From Whalleya microplaca (lineage: Eukaryota > Ascomycota > Sordariomycetes > Xylariales > Xylariaceae), in NCBI GenBank assembly GCA_022497155.1, contig MU385750.1:62001-126000 (forward strand): DNA of 64,000 nucleotides. Reading direction: 5' to 3'. The notes under the pieces were generated by a model that saw only the letters and a list, made by a program, of their open reading frames with translations, did not search any database and was not told the DNA's origin. The translations under genes and the position numbers were made by a program. Position 1 is the stretch's first letter. The number at the start of each line of letters is the position of its first letter. Shown here one piece after another: positions 1 through 12,400 of the stretch.

Positions 1-798
1 TTGTCATTGCCCTGCCGCGCAATTACTGACGATCTATGTACGATGAATCTTGGCAGTTCGAACTATCGGCCAAGCATAGGAAGGCTAGAGTGCATCATCT
101 AAGCAGAAACGAATGAATCAATATCTATCGGATTGAAATATTCTATTCATGAGCGATGCTAGTCTATTAGATATACCTCAGCATTGATTGCTTGCGTGGC
201 AGCATGGAAGATGACACTTACTAGGTACTGTAACTCGGGTCTCGGAAAAGCGACCAGATGCCGAGACAAGACGACGTAACAAGCCGTTGCATCCTTGCAA
301 CCTACCAGCCTACCAGCCTGCAAATACGCTACCTAGCTATGTACTGCGTACTTGTCACATCGGTCAGTCCTAGAGGCTAGATTCCTGCGAGTAGAGCAAA
401 GCGGCACAGCAACATATCCAGACCAGTCAGCCATTTTGGAAAACAGTTGAGGCGTTTCTACCTCGCTATGCTTCTTCCATCTTCATGAATATTGCACAAC
501 ATCTCGTCACTTGGGGAGCTGTTATTCGAAAGAGAATAAAGTGTCCGAAACTCCGATGATCGGACAGATATGCACATAACAGTGTCACCTACTGACAGGC
601 CGGAGCTAGTCCGGCTTAAAATGAGACATTGGCGATAGGCTGACTCGGAGAGCCGAGCGATCATGATGAAGCGAAGCGCGAGAATATAGGGGGCAAACAC
701 CTGAATAAAAAGAGACAGGGCTCCTGTGGCGGACGCAAGGGGGCTCTCCTTCGCTGCAGCAAATCAACACACCCCCGGTACCGTATCTAATAGGCAAG
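1..798. other. Gene-free left edge and promoter side of the oxidoreductase gene
   Basis: I see no ORF with recognisable protein content here on either strand. The longest readings are short, and none joins plausibly to another exon. The last part presumably holds the promoter and leader of the oxidoreductase starting at 799. A gene ending just left of the window cannot be excluded. Confidence 0.5.
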
Positions 799-1731
799 AT
801 GCACATCGCGCAAGTCCAGGACTGGTCCGTGGGTCCTCGCTACACCACCGCAGACGAACCGCCGGCGCCGGCCTCAGAATCCCAGATTCAGCTCCGCGTC
901 TTGGCCGCCGGCGCGCACCAAGTCGTCCGCTCGCGCGCCTCGGGGACGCACTACTCGGCGCGCGAGCTCCCGCACACGCCCGGCATCGACTGTGTTGGTG
1001 CCGACGTCGCCACAGGTAGGCTATACTACTACCTAGGGTTCCTACCTCGTGGCGGTACCTTCGTCGAATACCTCACCGTCGACCGTGCTGCCGTCTATGC
1101 ACTCCCAGACACCGTCGATCCGGTGGCCTTCGCCGCCAGTGTGAACCCGGCCATGAGCAGCTGGATGGCGATTACGCAGCGCACTCGCGATCTGCCAGCT
1201 AATTTCACGGCACTGGTAATGGGTGCCACGAGCGCGAGCGGGCGGTTGGCCGTGCATGCTGCGAAGGCGTTGGGCGCCGGCAGGGTCGTCGGGATTGCAA
1301 GGAACGCAAAGTCTCTGGGAGAGGTCGAGGGCCTTGACGAGCGCATCGTCCTGAGGGATCCCGTGTCCGAGACAGATTTCTCCGGGGTGGAGTGCGATGT
1401 CGTCCTGGACTACGTGTACGGCGATGCGGCGGTGCATCTTCTATCGTCGTTAAAGACGAAAAAGCCTGTACAATACGTCCAGATCGGCGCTGTTGCGCAG
1501 CAAGTTGCCGCGCTGCCGGCTTCAGTGCTCCGGTCTCTTGATCTCACGGTCCGGGGCTCGGGACCTGGCGCTTGGAGCGTAGCGGCTTTGCAGAAGGAAT
1601 TGCAAACCCTGGTTCCGAAGATGGCAGGCTGGAAGTTGTTGGATGGGTATGCGGTGCCGCTGAAGGATATAGAAATGGCTTGGGACGACAAGTCATTAGC
1701 GAGTAAGGGCAGGTTGGTCTTTGTCCCTTAG
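799..1731 (+). CDS. Medium-chain (MDR) zinc-independent quinone oxidoreductase-like protein
   Basis: A 310-residue intronless ORF with the layout of the medium-chain dehydrogenase/reductase superfamily, quinone oxidoreductase side. The N-terminal GroES-like part (about 1-115) has the PGID turn, and the Rossmann part (about 130-280) carries the nucleotide-binding turn MGATSASGR followed by LAVHAAKALGA. The end, SKGRLVFVP, is the usual last strand. I see no zinc-binding Cys cluster, so it should be an NAD(P)H-dependent reductase acting on a quinone, enone or similar substrate. The substrate cannot be read from sequence. The first ATG at 799 begins directly in the family fold, so no upstream exon is needed. 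At 310 residues it is slightly shorter than many fungal relatives, most likely from loop differences near residues 70-85. No signal peptide is seen, so it is probably cytosolic. Confidence 0.8.
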   Translation: MHIAQVQDWSVGPRYTTADEPPAPASESQIQLRVLAAGAHQVVRSRASGTHYSARELPHTPGIDCVGADVATGRLYYYLGFLPRGGTFVEYLTVDRAAVYALPDTVDPVAFAASVNPAMSSWMAITQRTRDLPANFTALVMGATSASGRLAVHAAKALGAGRVVGIARNAKSLGEVEGLDERIVLRDPVSETDFSGVECDVVLDYVYGDAAVHLLSSLKTKKPVQYVQIGAVAQQVAALPASVLRSLDLTVRGSGPGAWSVAALQKELQTLVPKMAGWKLLDGYAVPLKDIEMAWDDKSLASKGRLVFVP

Positions 1732-2859
1732 ACCCTCCAACTCTCATCGAGCAAGTTCAAGAGTCTATACGATAGCGAAAGGTGCCACTGCATCACTCGC
1801 TAGTGCAGGGTCTGGCTTTCGACGATAGGATCTTACGATTTCGCCACGAGGGTAGTTAATTAGCTAGGATGCTATGATACTGCATGCCACCGTCAACGAA
1901 TGTCTAGATACCTGATAAATAAAATTCATGAGATTCAAATCATCTACTCAGCTGATTGGAACACTAAAGCCCAATGATAGTAGTGCGCCCATGCAACTCT
2001 ACTACTCTCATCTAAGCACTATCTCCAAGCTCACAGGCTGAGCCCTCTTGGCTGTAAACCACTACGATACTCAATACAGCTAATTATACAACTCTACTGT
2101 ACATAATAAAAGCTCTGCGATGCTTAGGCTCGCCATGGCTTACAGAAGTGTCGCCATGCAAGCAAAAACGCATCCCACAATAGAGTCACCAAGCACGGCT
2201 GGCACGCAAACGCAGCAACGTGGGTTCAGCCGTCATAAGTGCCCAGTACATTCAATAGAGATCCACAGATCCTCGGTATCAGCAGATCTTGTCAGACCTT
2301 GCATCCGTGCCGCTTGTACCAACGACGACAGAGCCGTATAACATCGCAGTTGGAAAGCTTACCTATACGGTATGTCATACGGCTGAATCAAAGCAGCGAA
2401 GCCATCTTACGCTGCCAAGACACCGTTCTGGGGATATAGATGGCCGTAATGTTCTCTCAATAGCATCACGGAACATTCAGGTAACCACATCCTCCCGTCA
2501 CGATGAACGGAGGTCTAGGTTTAGAATGTTGGTGCTGAACACGTCATATCCTGGTGGACTGTCAGCCTCAAAGATCGAGGCACATATTTCGATACAGCTC
2601 CAATTTAACGAGAAAGCCATGTGGACGCACTACTTCATGATATATAATAAGTACCGTTTGCACGTAAACATAGCTAAACTTACAATATGCGCATCTTCAT
2701 CGAGTGTGAAGACCATTGAAAAAGGACGATACAAAAAAAATCCATAAACATGTCCTACTCCCCACGAGTTGCTATACGGCAAGGATAGGATCTAAGTCTG
2801 GAACATCTAGCCTTCTAGACCAAAGAGATATCCTCCCTTCCCAGCTGCGTATCTCATGA
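1732..2859. other. Intergenic region between oxidoreductase and quinoprotein genes
   Basis: About 1.1 kb. An open reading of about 150 codons runs to 2747 on the + strand but begins at a TTG, has no recognisable domain and no exon partner, so I do not call it. The two flanking genes are convergent, so both 3' UTRs should lie here. Confidence 0.5.
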
Positions 2860-4356
2860 TCAGGTCGTGGTGATAACAAAAAGCTCTCCCGAAGTATCGC
2901 TAGTCATGAAGAGACGCCCCTTCTTATCAAACGCGAGTCCAACAGGTCGAAAGCAGGTACCCGGGCACTTGGTAAGATCAGTGTTCTGAATGATGTATTC
3001 TACGGCGGTCGCGGCGTCCTCGATTTGAGCCACTGGCTGGCCGTCTGTGAAAGCGACCTTACCAAGGCGAAATCCATCAGGCGGATCGCGGTTCCTATGC
3101 GACATTAAGAGGTTAATGGTCCAGAAAACTCATGGCCGTGGCTTTGAGGCAGAAATAAGGTACTCACCAGCTTCCGTGGAAAGCCACATACGCAGTTCTT
3201 CCGTCCTCCGTGAACTTGATGTCGAGCGGTGCAGTATGCGCGGGGAATACAAGGCGTGGTGCCTGGCGCTGCGTCCGGCAGAAGTCGTCGACCTCGGTTA
3301 CCTCGGCGGTCTCGGCTACTTGCTGGAACGGAGTACCCTGTAGCCCGCCGAACTGCGAGCCAACGGTTATCGCATTATTGGCTGGAATATCCGTGGTCTG
3401 CCATGCGGCAAAGCAGGCAGGGTATCCGTAGTTGAGGCCTTTCATGGTGTTGTTCGCATCCCTGATTACGCCATGGTAATTCATCTCCTCAGCAGGATTG
3501 TTATTGTGCAGATCGGTGTCGCTGCGGTGGATCTCGTCGGCTGAATTCTCGACAGACCACTAGTAAATATGTCAGTCGCGGCTCATAGATTCGAATATGA
3601 GAGGTGGTCCAGCGTACAATACCACCAGTAGAAGGATCTTCGCCAACACCAACTGAATTCCTCAGACCCCATCCTAGGATCTCGCCGCCCTGCGCATAGT
3701 CTATCGCGCTCTCGGACGCTAATAATTCCGCTATGCTGAAAATCTTGATGATACTCTTTGCTGCTGCCGCTTCCACGGTTGTGTTGTCGATATTGCCATC
3801 AGAGCCACGCGACACAATAAGAATGTCCGGTGCAGTAACAGGAGCCAGAAGCGTCCTTGTAGTGTGCCCTCCGCTTCGCATGCCCTCTATCACAGTCTTC
3901 TTCGTACCAACGGTTCCAGCTACTGCATCGTAGGGATACGCGTAGACTTCTGCCATACTCGACACGAAGAGCGTCTTGCCATCCTGACTAAATGCTATTC
4001 CATGGTTCAGCTGTGGATGAATACTTGATGAGCACGCATTCTCGACATGTAATTCGAATATATCTCACTGTATGGTCCGGGATAAGCTGAGCACTTGACT
4101 CAACACAGACATTCCCATCAGCGCTTTCAGTTATAACAACGTGCCTAACACCATCCCCACCTTGTTCAACTATAAGAAGATTTCCAGCTGTATCGAATAG
4201 GATATCACGCGGTAGATTCAGCCCGTTCAGAATCACTTGGGCCGTGTAGCCGTTGCTTATATTTAGTGGTGCTGAGGGGTCTATGGCTGTGCAGTTTTGC
4301 GCAACCACTGTCGATACCAGAAGCCCAAGGGCTCCCAGAATTGAGAATGAGGCCAT
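2860..4356 (-). CDS. Secreted PQQ-dependent sugar dehydrogenase-like protein (AA12 / sorbosone dehydrogenase family), four exons
   Basis: Exons 4356-4069, 4010-3618, 3559-3168 and 3094-2860 join in frame to 435 residues. The three introns (58, 58 and 73 bp) all have GT-AG ends. The N-terminus MASFSILGALGLLVSTVVAQ is a good signal peptide. The rest reads as a six-bladed beta-propeller of the glucose/sorbosone dehydrogenase superfamily. The LNHGIAFS stretch at the second exon start, the GLRNSVG motif and the HGSWNRDPP motif across the last splice site match positions that contribute the general base and PQQ-contacting residues in soluble quinoprotein glucose dehydrogenases. Length and lack of extra modules fit the ascomycete AA12 (TrAA12-type) enzymes, which oxidise sugars such as fucose or glucosone with PQQ. 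Whether this host supplies PQQ is not visible. A less specific call would be a GSDH-like beta-propeller. Confidence 0.85.
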
Positions 4357-6420
4357 CTCTAGGTTAGTTCATTGAGTAGGTTACATGAATCTTCGGGGAA
4401 GAGAATAAGGGCTCAGATACCAGCTACCACAGGCTAACTCTGAGCAAACCAGCGACTCGCGAGAGGAGAAGGTATAGGACACTATGAAGCGTTGGTCCTT
4501 TTTGTATATACATCCGCCATTATCTTCATTGCCCAGGTATGCCATGACATAATAGGTCCGTTCTCCGCAGAAGAGACTGTAGAGACTGTCTCCAAGCCTG
4601 GGCACTGAGGCGATCATATCCTACTAGAGAAGATCCGAATATTCACGATTAGCCGCGCCATATTGCCCCGAGAAAACGAGCTTCCTTGAAAAAGTGTTCG
4701 TCGTCAATCACTCCAGTAAGGCACCCGGTAATGTGTAAACCGAAGATGTAAATTACGTGACGCGGTTCAATATCAAGGACTTGGCGCTCTCAGGAGTGAT
4801 ACGTATGACGTCGCTTCTTGACGGCATGCTATGGCTGATTAAGATATTGGCGACCGCTCGACTTGTCTGACCGCGGCATCCACCCTTCTTTTGTGTGACT
4901 CCGACAATGCTGTGAGATGCGGATGTTCCGAACACCGCAGGGATAGAGCATGAAGTTGGATTATATGTAAATCGTAATGCGATGGCGGCGTATAGCGAGT
5001 ACTGATTCCAGCCTCCCATTGAATGGTACCCAATATCCAAACTATAAGCCACCTATATTCTCTCAAAACGAATTTTCCTTCAACTCCAGTGCCTAACCTC
5101 TTTACAGCACCCTCTTGCTCTTCACGGGCAGCTGATAGCAATGCGCTGCCCAGCATTGCAGGACTGATATTATGGTATAAGCAATGGTCCAAATTAGGAT
5201 AGAGTTTTTGGTGTTGTAGTCACTAATCGAGTAGAGGACAGTCCATTGATTTGTAAATACATGCGGGCTTATGCAATGTCAAGAGCTAGCGCAGTCAAAA
5301 GTTCTAAGCAGCACCAAACACCAATCTTACTGTTTAATATCGCTGTAAGTGAACTTCGAACTCTGCTGTGCTGCGAGTGCTGATAGAAGGCGTAGCTTCG
5401 TAGAGTAGAATTATGACAGCCTCTCCGGGTCATGTCTTCTTAGTCTCAGTGGAGACCATCCCACTGCAATGCTTGCCTCCGCCCCTAGATTCTTTCTCCT
5501 AATAGATGTCCATACACCCCAAAATAACGATCACAGCAGCACTGCCAAGGCTTGTAGGCCACTGAGGTATTTGGTATGGGAGGAATTAAATAGTGGTGGG
5601 AGTGCCTAATCTACAATAAATCAGTATTCACTCAAATTCACATGGCGAGTTAGGCTAGTTTAGCTCCCAATCAAATAGTTGACTACTAGTTAAAACAAGC
5701 TTACAAAGCTTCCTTTGTTATTATGTGTTGGCTTGGACTGGGGAGTGAGGGAGTAGATGGAGGCGGTGGCTTTAAGCTAGCTGCAGATTGGAATTCATCT
5801 GATCTAGTGCAAGCGGCACGGACCATCCAAACATGTGATAGTAAGGAAGATATAATGGCAACTACGGAGATACTAGGTAGTATGGGAAGTGAACCAGGTA
5901 ACAAACCGTGAGCAGGTACGGTTGTAACGTACAGTATGTTGAATTACATGGATGTGTGGCTGTTAATTCAGGTGGCTGCAACGCCCCACAAGCTGTGGCT
6001 TCTATATAGGAGGCTTCCCTCCTCTAGACGATAGTGATGATACTTCCCTAATAACAATTACTGTGATACTCATAACCTGCGTCTATTTCAACAATGTAAG
6101 CAACCAGCAACTTTGAGCGGAAATTCTACAAGTCAAAAGAGACTACAGCGGGCAACACAATATATAGCTTAGAGAAGGAAACATTACTTGTAACAACATC
6201 GTGGCCTTCAGATATTAAAGGAACAGAGTAGGTGAAAGCCACACAAGAGTATAACGGCAAGTGTATGACAAGGGCAAAAAGTAGAGAGGATCTAAATGTG
6301 AGGTAGTGTGCCTGTACATCGCGGTTCCGTTAAGTCAAATTTTCCTAATATCAAGAATCGTCACCACTAAAGAAATCAAAATGAATATAAGGTAGGAGAC
6401 ACGGAAAAAACGAAGAATAT
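4357..6420. other. Gene-poor, AT-leaning stretch upstream of the quinoprotein gene
   Basis: Small open readings on the minus strand at about 4381-4617 and 4753-5192 have no domain, no convincing ATG context and no splice-compatible partner. The first part should hold the promoter of the leftward quinoprotein gene. The remainder is stop-rich in all frames and contains nothing I can identify. Confidence 0.5.
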
Positions 6421-6424
6421 TGTT

Positions 6425-6536
6425 ACGAGATGAACGTATCAGGTAGCAAAATAACGCAGTTGTTGCACCAAGAACTAACTAAAAGGCTGTTCTCCGAACA
6501 GCCTCTATATACATGATCCTAACAAAGGATCCTAAC
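6425..6536 (+). repeat. Dispersed repeat copy A, with a perfect 9-bp hairpin
   Basis: This stretch aligns along its whole length, at about four-fifths identity by eye and almost without gaps, with 61861-61972 near the other end of the window, in the same orientation. It holds a perfect inverted repeat, AGGCTGTTC-TCC-GAACAGCCT, at about 6484-6504. In the other copy the match begins within the last codons of the rhodopsin-like gene and runs into its 3' UTR. Copy A may therefore be the remnant of a duplicated gene end, or both may be copies of a short mobile or structured element. No coding sequence is preserved around copy A. Confidence 0.6.
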
Positions 6537-7323
6537 AAATATCAATGGGGATCTGGTATGTGATTATGGGCCGACCTCGAGCCTGTTGATATAGACGCCC
6601 ATGAGCTGAAGAAGTCAAACACGTTCCCCGTTTATGAATATAGGCCTATTATACCAGCTCACTTGATAGTTATTAATTACAAGACACATTCCTGAAATCA
6701 CCTCTAGCAACGAAAATATGATATCAGGGTGAATGACTGCGGGGCAAGCAATTGGTAGCAGATATCCAATGTGAAGTCGGAGGCCCGGGCTCAACCGTTT
6801 CGGGGCTCCCGGTTTAGGTCACGCCAGCAAACCCTATGATAACCCGTGTCGGCGTATCCTATGATAGGCAGCATATCAGCCATGGTTGGAACACAATTTA
6901 CCCTTCCTTCCATACTGATCTAGTTGGCAGGACCCCCCCACCTTCTCTCTCGGAATTGATATTCACCTCAGAGGTACTTGTCTACTTGAGGAGATTCTAC
7001 GGGTTTTTTAACCAGCCACTCAGTCATCTTTTTCGAGCACTTGCAGTGTGCAGTCCCTCATCTCCCAGAACACAGCAACACTTAAAATCCTCCCACCATT
7101 ACTTGTGAAATTCTTTTCACCAGTAGCCAGAATAGTTACCTAATTCCCAAGCACCATTCGTCCTGTGTCATTCTCTAGCAAGCATTCATTTCATCTCCGT
7201 GCCTCTGCTACCCACCCTTCTTTTATTCCTGCCTTGATATCATCAATACGAAGTCCTCATACTTCCTATATCCTTCTTCTCCGTCCATCTCTTCAAAGTT
7301 CTTATTGCCCCATTGTTCGCAAG
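6537..7323. other. Intergenic stretch and leader of the small acidic gene
   Basis: A short open stretch of about 40 codons near 6570-6690 looks mildly coding-like but ends at stops on both sides and matches nothing I know. From about 7000 the + strand becomes pyrimidine-rich, as expected of a fungal promoter or 5' UTR. The open frame that runs into the gene at 7324 has only a GTG before that ATG, so it is treated as leader. Confidence 0.45.
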
Positions 7324-7991
7324 ATGGATCGATCAGGACCCAAACGCACTCGTCGTCCCCGGATTGCTAGCGAGCAAAAACGACGATCAGACATGCAGTC
7401 TGCAGCAAGGACCCGATCGGTCGCCTCCGTACCCAAAAAGTTGCGACGGGACACCAACTGGGATATAATTCCCGAGGCTATTCAGGAAAGTTTAGAGAAG
7501 GAAGCCCAAGATAAGGTCCGCGCTACTTTGTAAGTTCAAGTTGGTAACCTACATTTAATCGCGATCCCCTATACTAATTTAGAGCCTTCTACAGCCTGGC
7601 GAACAAAAATAAGAACGTCCACTTATCTGGCGCAAAAGTGGCTAACGATGCCGTTAAGAAAGTTATGCAAAAGTACTTTGTCTTTACGGGTAATAGAGCC
7701 GATGCCGCCAACAGTGCCTTAAATGCCGGGACAGGCACGGTGCCTGACAATCACACCACTGTGCCGAATGTAGACAACCATGAGGAAGACGAGGAGCAGC
7801 AGCAAGAGGAGGAGGAGGATGAGGACCTACCCTCCGAGACCCTCGAATACCTCCTCACAGGGACGGACGACTTAGTCAACCACGCCAGACGCCTACGCGA
7901 GCATAGCTCTGACAAGAAAAAAGAAAGCATCGACAAGGCGATCCAGGGCCTCGAGGCTGTCCACGATCTGTTTGTTGGTATCCAAGACTAA
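7324..7991 (+). CDS. Small acidic protein of unknown function, two exons
   Basis: Exons 7324-7529 and 7595-7991 join to 200 residues, with a GTAAGT donor, a TACTAAT branch site and a CTACAG acceptor. An AG 12 bp upstream of the chosen acceptor is also in frame, but it lies almost on the branch site and is less likely. The first Met is at 7324; upstream in-frame codons offer only GTG. The N-terminal 45 residues are rich in Arg and Lys (several KR/RR pairs), consistent with nuclear or nucleic-acid contact. The middle is predicted helical, and residues about 115-135 form a strongly acidic, Gln-rich tract (EEDEEQQQEEEEDED). It ends in two amphipathic helices. I do not recognise a family. It lies 1.45 kb upstream of the SNTX-GTPase gene on the same strand, which may be chance. 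Confidence 0.65.
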
Positions 7992-9444
7992 CTCCTGCTT
8001 TCGCCACCACCATTTGTTTATAGGGAGTTTTAGGGCACATCAGCTTTGCACGATAAGGAAGGGGATTTGGTCGTTTAAGAAGCATCGAGACTCTTGCAAT
8101 CTCGGTAGAAAATCATTTTACGCATCACCCAACAAATACATGACTTTTCATATAATGCCGACTTCTGAAATGCATGGACGTGATTAGCTGAAACCAATAT
8201 AAGCCTTTGTGAGAGGCACACATGACTATCTACCTTGTTATCCTGGAGTACTATTTTACAATCTTAACCTTATATCATTGGCTAACTCTCCTTATAATAG
8301 GTTCCCATCTGTTGAAATATAGGGTGAATGGGACTTAGATTTCAGGTTTAGCTATCTACTGTTGTGATATGCCAGAGCCTTACATAATATAGGACACTCT
8401 GACAGACGTAACTAAGTTTATAGCGCTTTGAGAGCTAGAAGGTAATATAGATGGCGATTGATAAGTAGTAGAATAGTACATGAAGTACTAGGAGTATGTT
8501 ATAATATAAATGACTCTGTAAAATTGTGCGAACCAAAGGCAATTATTTTCACTGGTGACAAATGAGTGGAATACTATATGTGTAGGCCAAGCCCCGTTAT
8601 TTATAAGCAATCCGCAACATCTATAGTGGTGGGTGACGTGTTCTATATATAGACGATGCCTACGGAATGCCATGTGCTGTACCAGTCCTTGACCCTTCAA
8701 TAAACACCATCCATATCCAAACCTGGCACTCCCAGAGCTGCAGGGGGAAAAATTAACTTGTAACTCTTTAAGAAAATTCCACACTTGTACATATCAGATA
8801 GATATGCTATGTAATCAACCGGTAAGTCCCCATGTTGTCTGAGTTCTTTGTTCTTTATATGTATGAAGGTTACTCCGAGAAGACCCTTCAAGTCAGCTCC
8901 TCGTGCAACAAATGTGTTATCTTGCTACCTCATATGTTCACCTCATAGCACACAGCAATAAAGATCAAACCTTTCTTAGGCTTTCTACACTAGATATTGA
9001 ACATAAGTATACCGTTCTCGCCAAACCCAATGGCATTACCCTAGCTGCCGCTTATAGCTTATTGGTGTGATCAACTTCCGTAGCTACAAGCACTCTATCA
9101 TGCACCCAATCACCTACTTCGAGCCTTTCCTCCCTGATCCTTCGCAGCGCAACATTTTCCAACGCGACTTCCTTTTTCTATTCCAAGTAAACGAGAATGT
9201 TCCCGCCTGTTGACACCACCCCCATATCTTCTTCATCCTAGGCCTAATCTAACTCGTCCATAAACCTGACAGCGGAATGTTCAAAAACAGTTAGTCACCA
9301 TTTACAAGGATACTTGCGAGCCCACGATACTTTATGGCAGCCCTCCTTCTTGATAAGTTTCAAGTTCCAGGAAACTAGCACCGAAATTTTGATACTCCTT
9401 TCATTCTCGTCCCTCTACCTTCTTTCCCCAGAGGAACCCTAAGC
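7992..9444. other. Intergenic region upstream of the SNTX-GTPase gene
   Basis: About 1.45 kb. The first 900 bases are AT-rich with only short, unsupported readings on the minus strand. The last 300 bases become C/T-rich toward the ATG at 9445, the usual look of a fungal promoter and leader. No repeat or RNA gene is seen. Confidence 0.5.
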
Positions 9445-12400
9445 ATGGCCTTCATGCCTATTCAGTCACGACCGGCACTCGGTCAAGTCGCTAATCTGGG
9501 AGCATTCTACGATTCTACTAGAGACTCATTCCTCTCTGCGAGTCTCGTCGCAAACCCGCCTCTTCCACATCTGTTCTCCCTGTGCAAAAGTGAATCCCGT
9601 CAGATTCAAGTCACTTACAATGATGCCCTCCAGGACAAGTTTCATGCTTTGGGAGTCGGCAACAAACTAGCCGCCAGTTTCTTGGCTGGTATGGTACCGG
9701 TATCTGGATCCGGATACTACTTTAAATCGACACGCCCGAAGAAGGATGTCGTAGAAGGTGCTGTGTTCCTGGAAATGACGACAGACCAAATCACACTAAA
9801 TCTTGATGAGCTTGAACAACGAAGCAACATGTCTATGGACGCGATCCGGTATGGCAATGCTACCCATGTAGTGACAGGGATGAGATACGGTGCAAGAATT
9901 ATTGTAGCTGCCAGAATGACAGCGCTCCCAGGCGCTTCCGAGTCGAATAAACAATTCAAGTCGAAATTGGACAAGTTAGCCGCCCACCTGCAACGAGGCT
10001 GTTCACCGGCTGTGCAAACCACTCAGGGATATTCCTATCGCGCCAACGGGAAAACACTTCAGCATGATACTCTCGATGATCTCAATCTCGCTATTTTCTC
10101 GGATATCGATATGTGGCGCAATCTTCAAAATATCGGGATGCAAGAAGTCGATGGGATCATCAAGGAAATTCCGACAGTCCTTCCTCGCGAAAACATCATC
10201 TTCTCCTACGATCTGGTACCCATCAACTACTTGCGATTTGTAACCCGTCTTTCAATTGGCTGCAGACAACTTTCACTACCATCGGGTCCAGATCAAGTGC
10301 ATCAAGGCGTCTATCAACAATTCATCCGGCTCTTTGATCAATGGCGTACCATTGAGACAAACGTCAGAGATTACCTAAATGATACACGGTCGAGAGCACC
10401 ACATGGCACAGGTGCATTCAATGAGAACAATACCAAGCTCGACAAGCACCTTGAATCCTGTCTTGATAAGCTTCAAGTTCTACAAAAGGAATACAGTGAA
10501 ACCCTCCACCTCACCCGACAGTCTCTATGCCCTGCTAGCGAACTCAACAGGCTCCTTCAGAAGTTCTATTCAAACGAAGCTTCTCCAAAAGCCGTGTCAT
10601 CCATCCTGAATAGAGCCAAAAAGAACTGTGAGTTTAAATTATCTATCACAGACCATGGAGGCCAATACGTGGACTACGACGGTGCACAGAGAGCCATATC
10701 AGTTGGAAGCAACATCTACATCATGTACTTCACGGAGGAAATGAGGAAGGACAAAGTTTCTTGGGAAGCAAGTCGGGAGATCCTCACAAATTTACTGGCT
10801 CGTAACCCAGGAGACTATATTGTCGCGGCGGCCGAGTGTCGTCCGAGACAGCTAAATTTCACGAAGCCACGAATTTCATTCTACCAACGCAGTGAGGAGG
10901 TAACAACAGACATGCTTGAGCAGATGGACCTGGCTGATCAGTGCTTCGCCGTATACAACACTAAGGAGCTTGATAGCAGCGGGTGTCACCAGCCTAGGGA
11001 TCCACGACTCGTCAGAATCCCTTGTCCAGGCAGATCCTGCAACCACAACGCAGCTTGCGATTGGACGTGCTACAGATGTCGGGGCCCTCTGGAGTACTAC
11101 GACAATTTCATATATTGCGAATGCGGCCGAGCACCGGCGAAGTCTTTTAGTTGGCAATGCAACGATCCAGACCATGGCAGAGACTTCTCCAAGTACCCAG
11201 TATCGATGCTTGATGCGCATGTCAAAACCTTACATTCTTACAAGGAGGTCAACATTCTGCTACTTGGCGAGACGGGGGTTGGTAAGTCGACTTGGATCAA
11301 TGCATTCTACAACTACATGCTTTACCGAACCTTGGACGATGCCCTTGCTCATGAGAAGATGGAATACCTCATACCTAGTTCGTTCTCAATGCAATACATA
11401 GACGACAAGTCTCCCGAGGGCAGTTTCGTTCAGTGCGACGTCAAAGTTGGCTCCAATGACAGCGAGCACGATGGTTCCCGTGGCGATTCGGCGACTCAAA
11501 AATCTACTGAATATAAAATTCGCTTTGGCAATATGTTCGTACGGTTAATTGACACGCCAGGTGTGGGAGACGTGCGCGGAGTGCAAGCCGACGCACAAAA
11601 TTTATCCAACATCCTACAGACCTTGAACAAGATCCCGAAGCTAGACGGGATTATCATTCTACTTAAGCCGAACACATCTCGCCTGACTTTGCTCTTTCGA
11701 TTTTGTGTCAAGGAATTACTATCCTCGCTCCATAGAGATGCGGCACGAAATATCGTTTGGGGTTTCACAAACACTAGACAGTCGAATTATATGCCTGGTG
11801 ATGCATACAAGCCGCTCGAAAGGCTTTTACAGCAGCACGAATCTCTGGGTCTGAAGCTTAACTGGAGGACTGTCTTCTGTTTCGACTCGGAGAGTTTCCG
11901 TTGCTTGGCCGCGAGAAAGCAGCTGAACAAAGAGATGGCTCATATGGAGGACTTCCATCGCAGTTGGGAGCGGTCGGTAAAGGAGACAAAACGCCTTCTT
12001 GAACACTTTCTCAACATCGAACCACACCAGGTCAGAAGCACGATCAGTCTTAACCGAGCGCGGGAGCTCATATCTCAGCTAACCCAACCCATGGCATCAA
12101 TTGCGGACACTATTCAGAGGACCATTGCCCTCAATAAAGACAAGGTAGATGAGTTGAGCAAGGCGAACTGTAAAGGAAACGACCTCAAGAAGCAACTGCA
12201 TTTTGAAAGGATCGAGATTCAGGTTGAGCAGCTCGACCACCCAAGAACCGTCTGCAAGCATTACGATTGTGTCGAAATGAAGACCGTTGGAGGTACCAAG
12301 CGACCCATATACAAATCCATCTGCCACGATCGCTGTTCATTAAAGGGTGTAGATGAAGATACAGTTGGCCACCACAAACTCATGAACTGCGCGGCATTCC

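Noticed and set aside
2289..2747. 152-codon reading between the first two genes
   Set aside because: Starts at TTG, has no domain and no neighbouring exon.
7581..7594. Upstream AG at 7582 as acceptor for the small acidic gene
   Set aside because: It lies within a few bases of the TACTAAT branch site, too close for normal splicing, so the acceptor at 7594 was preferred.
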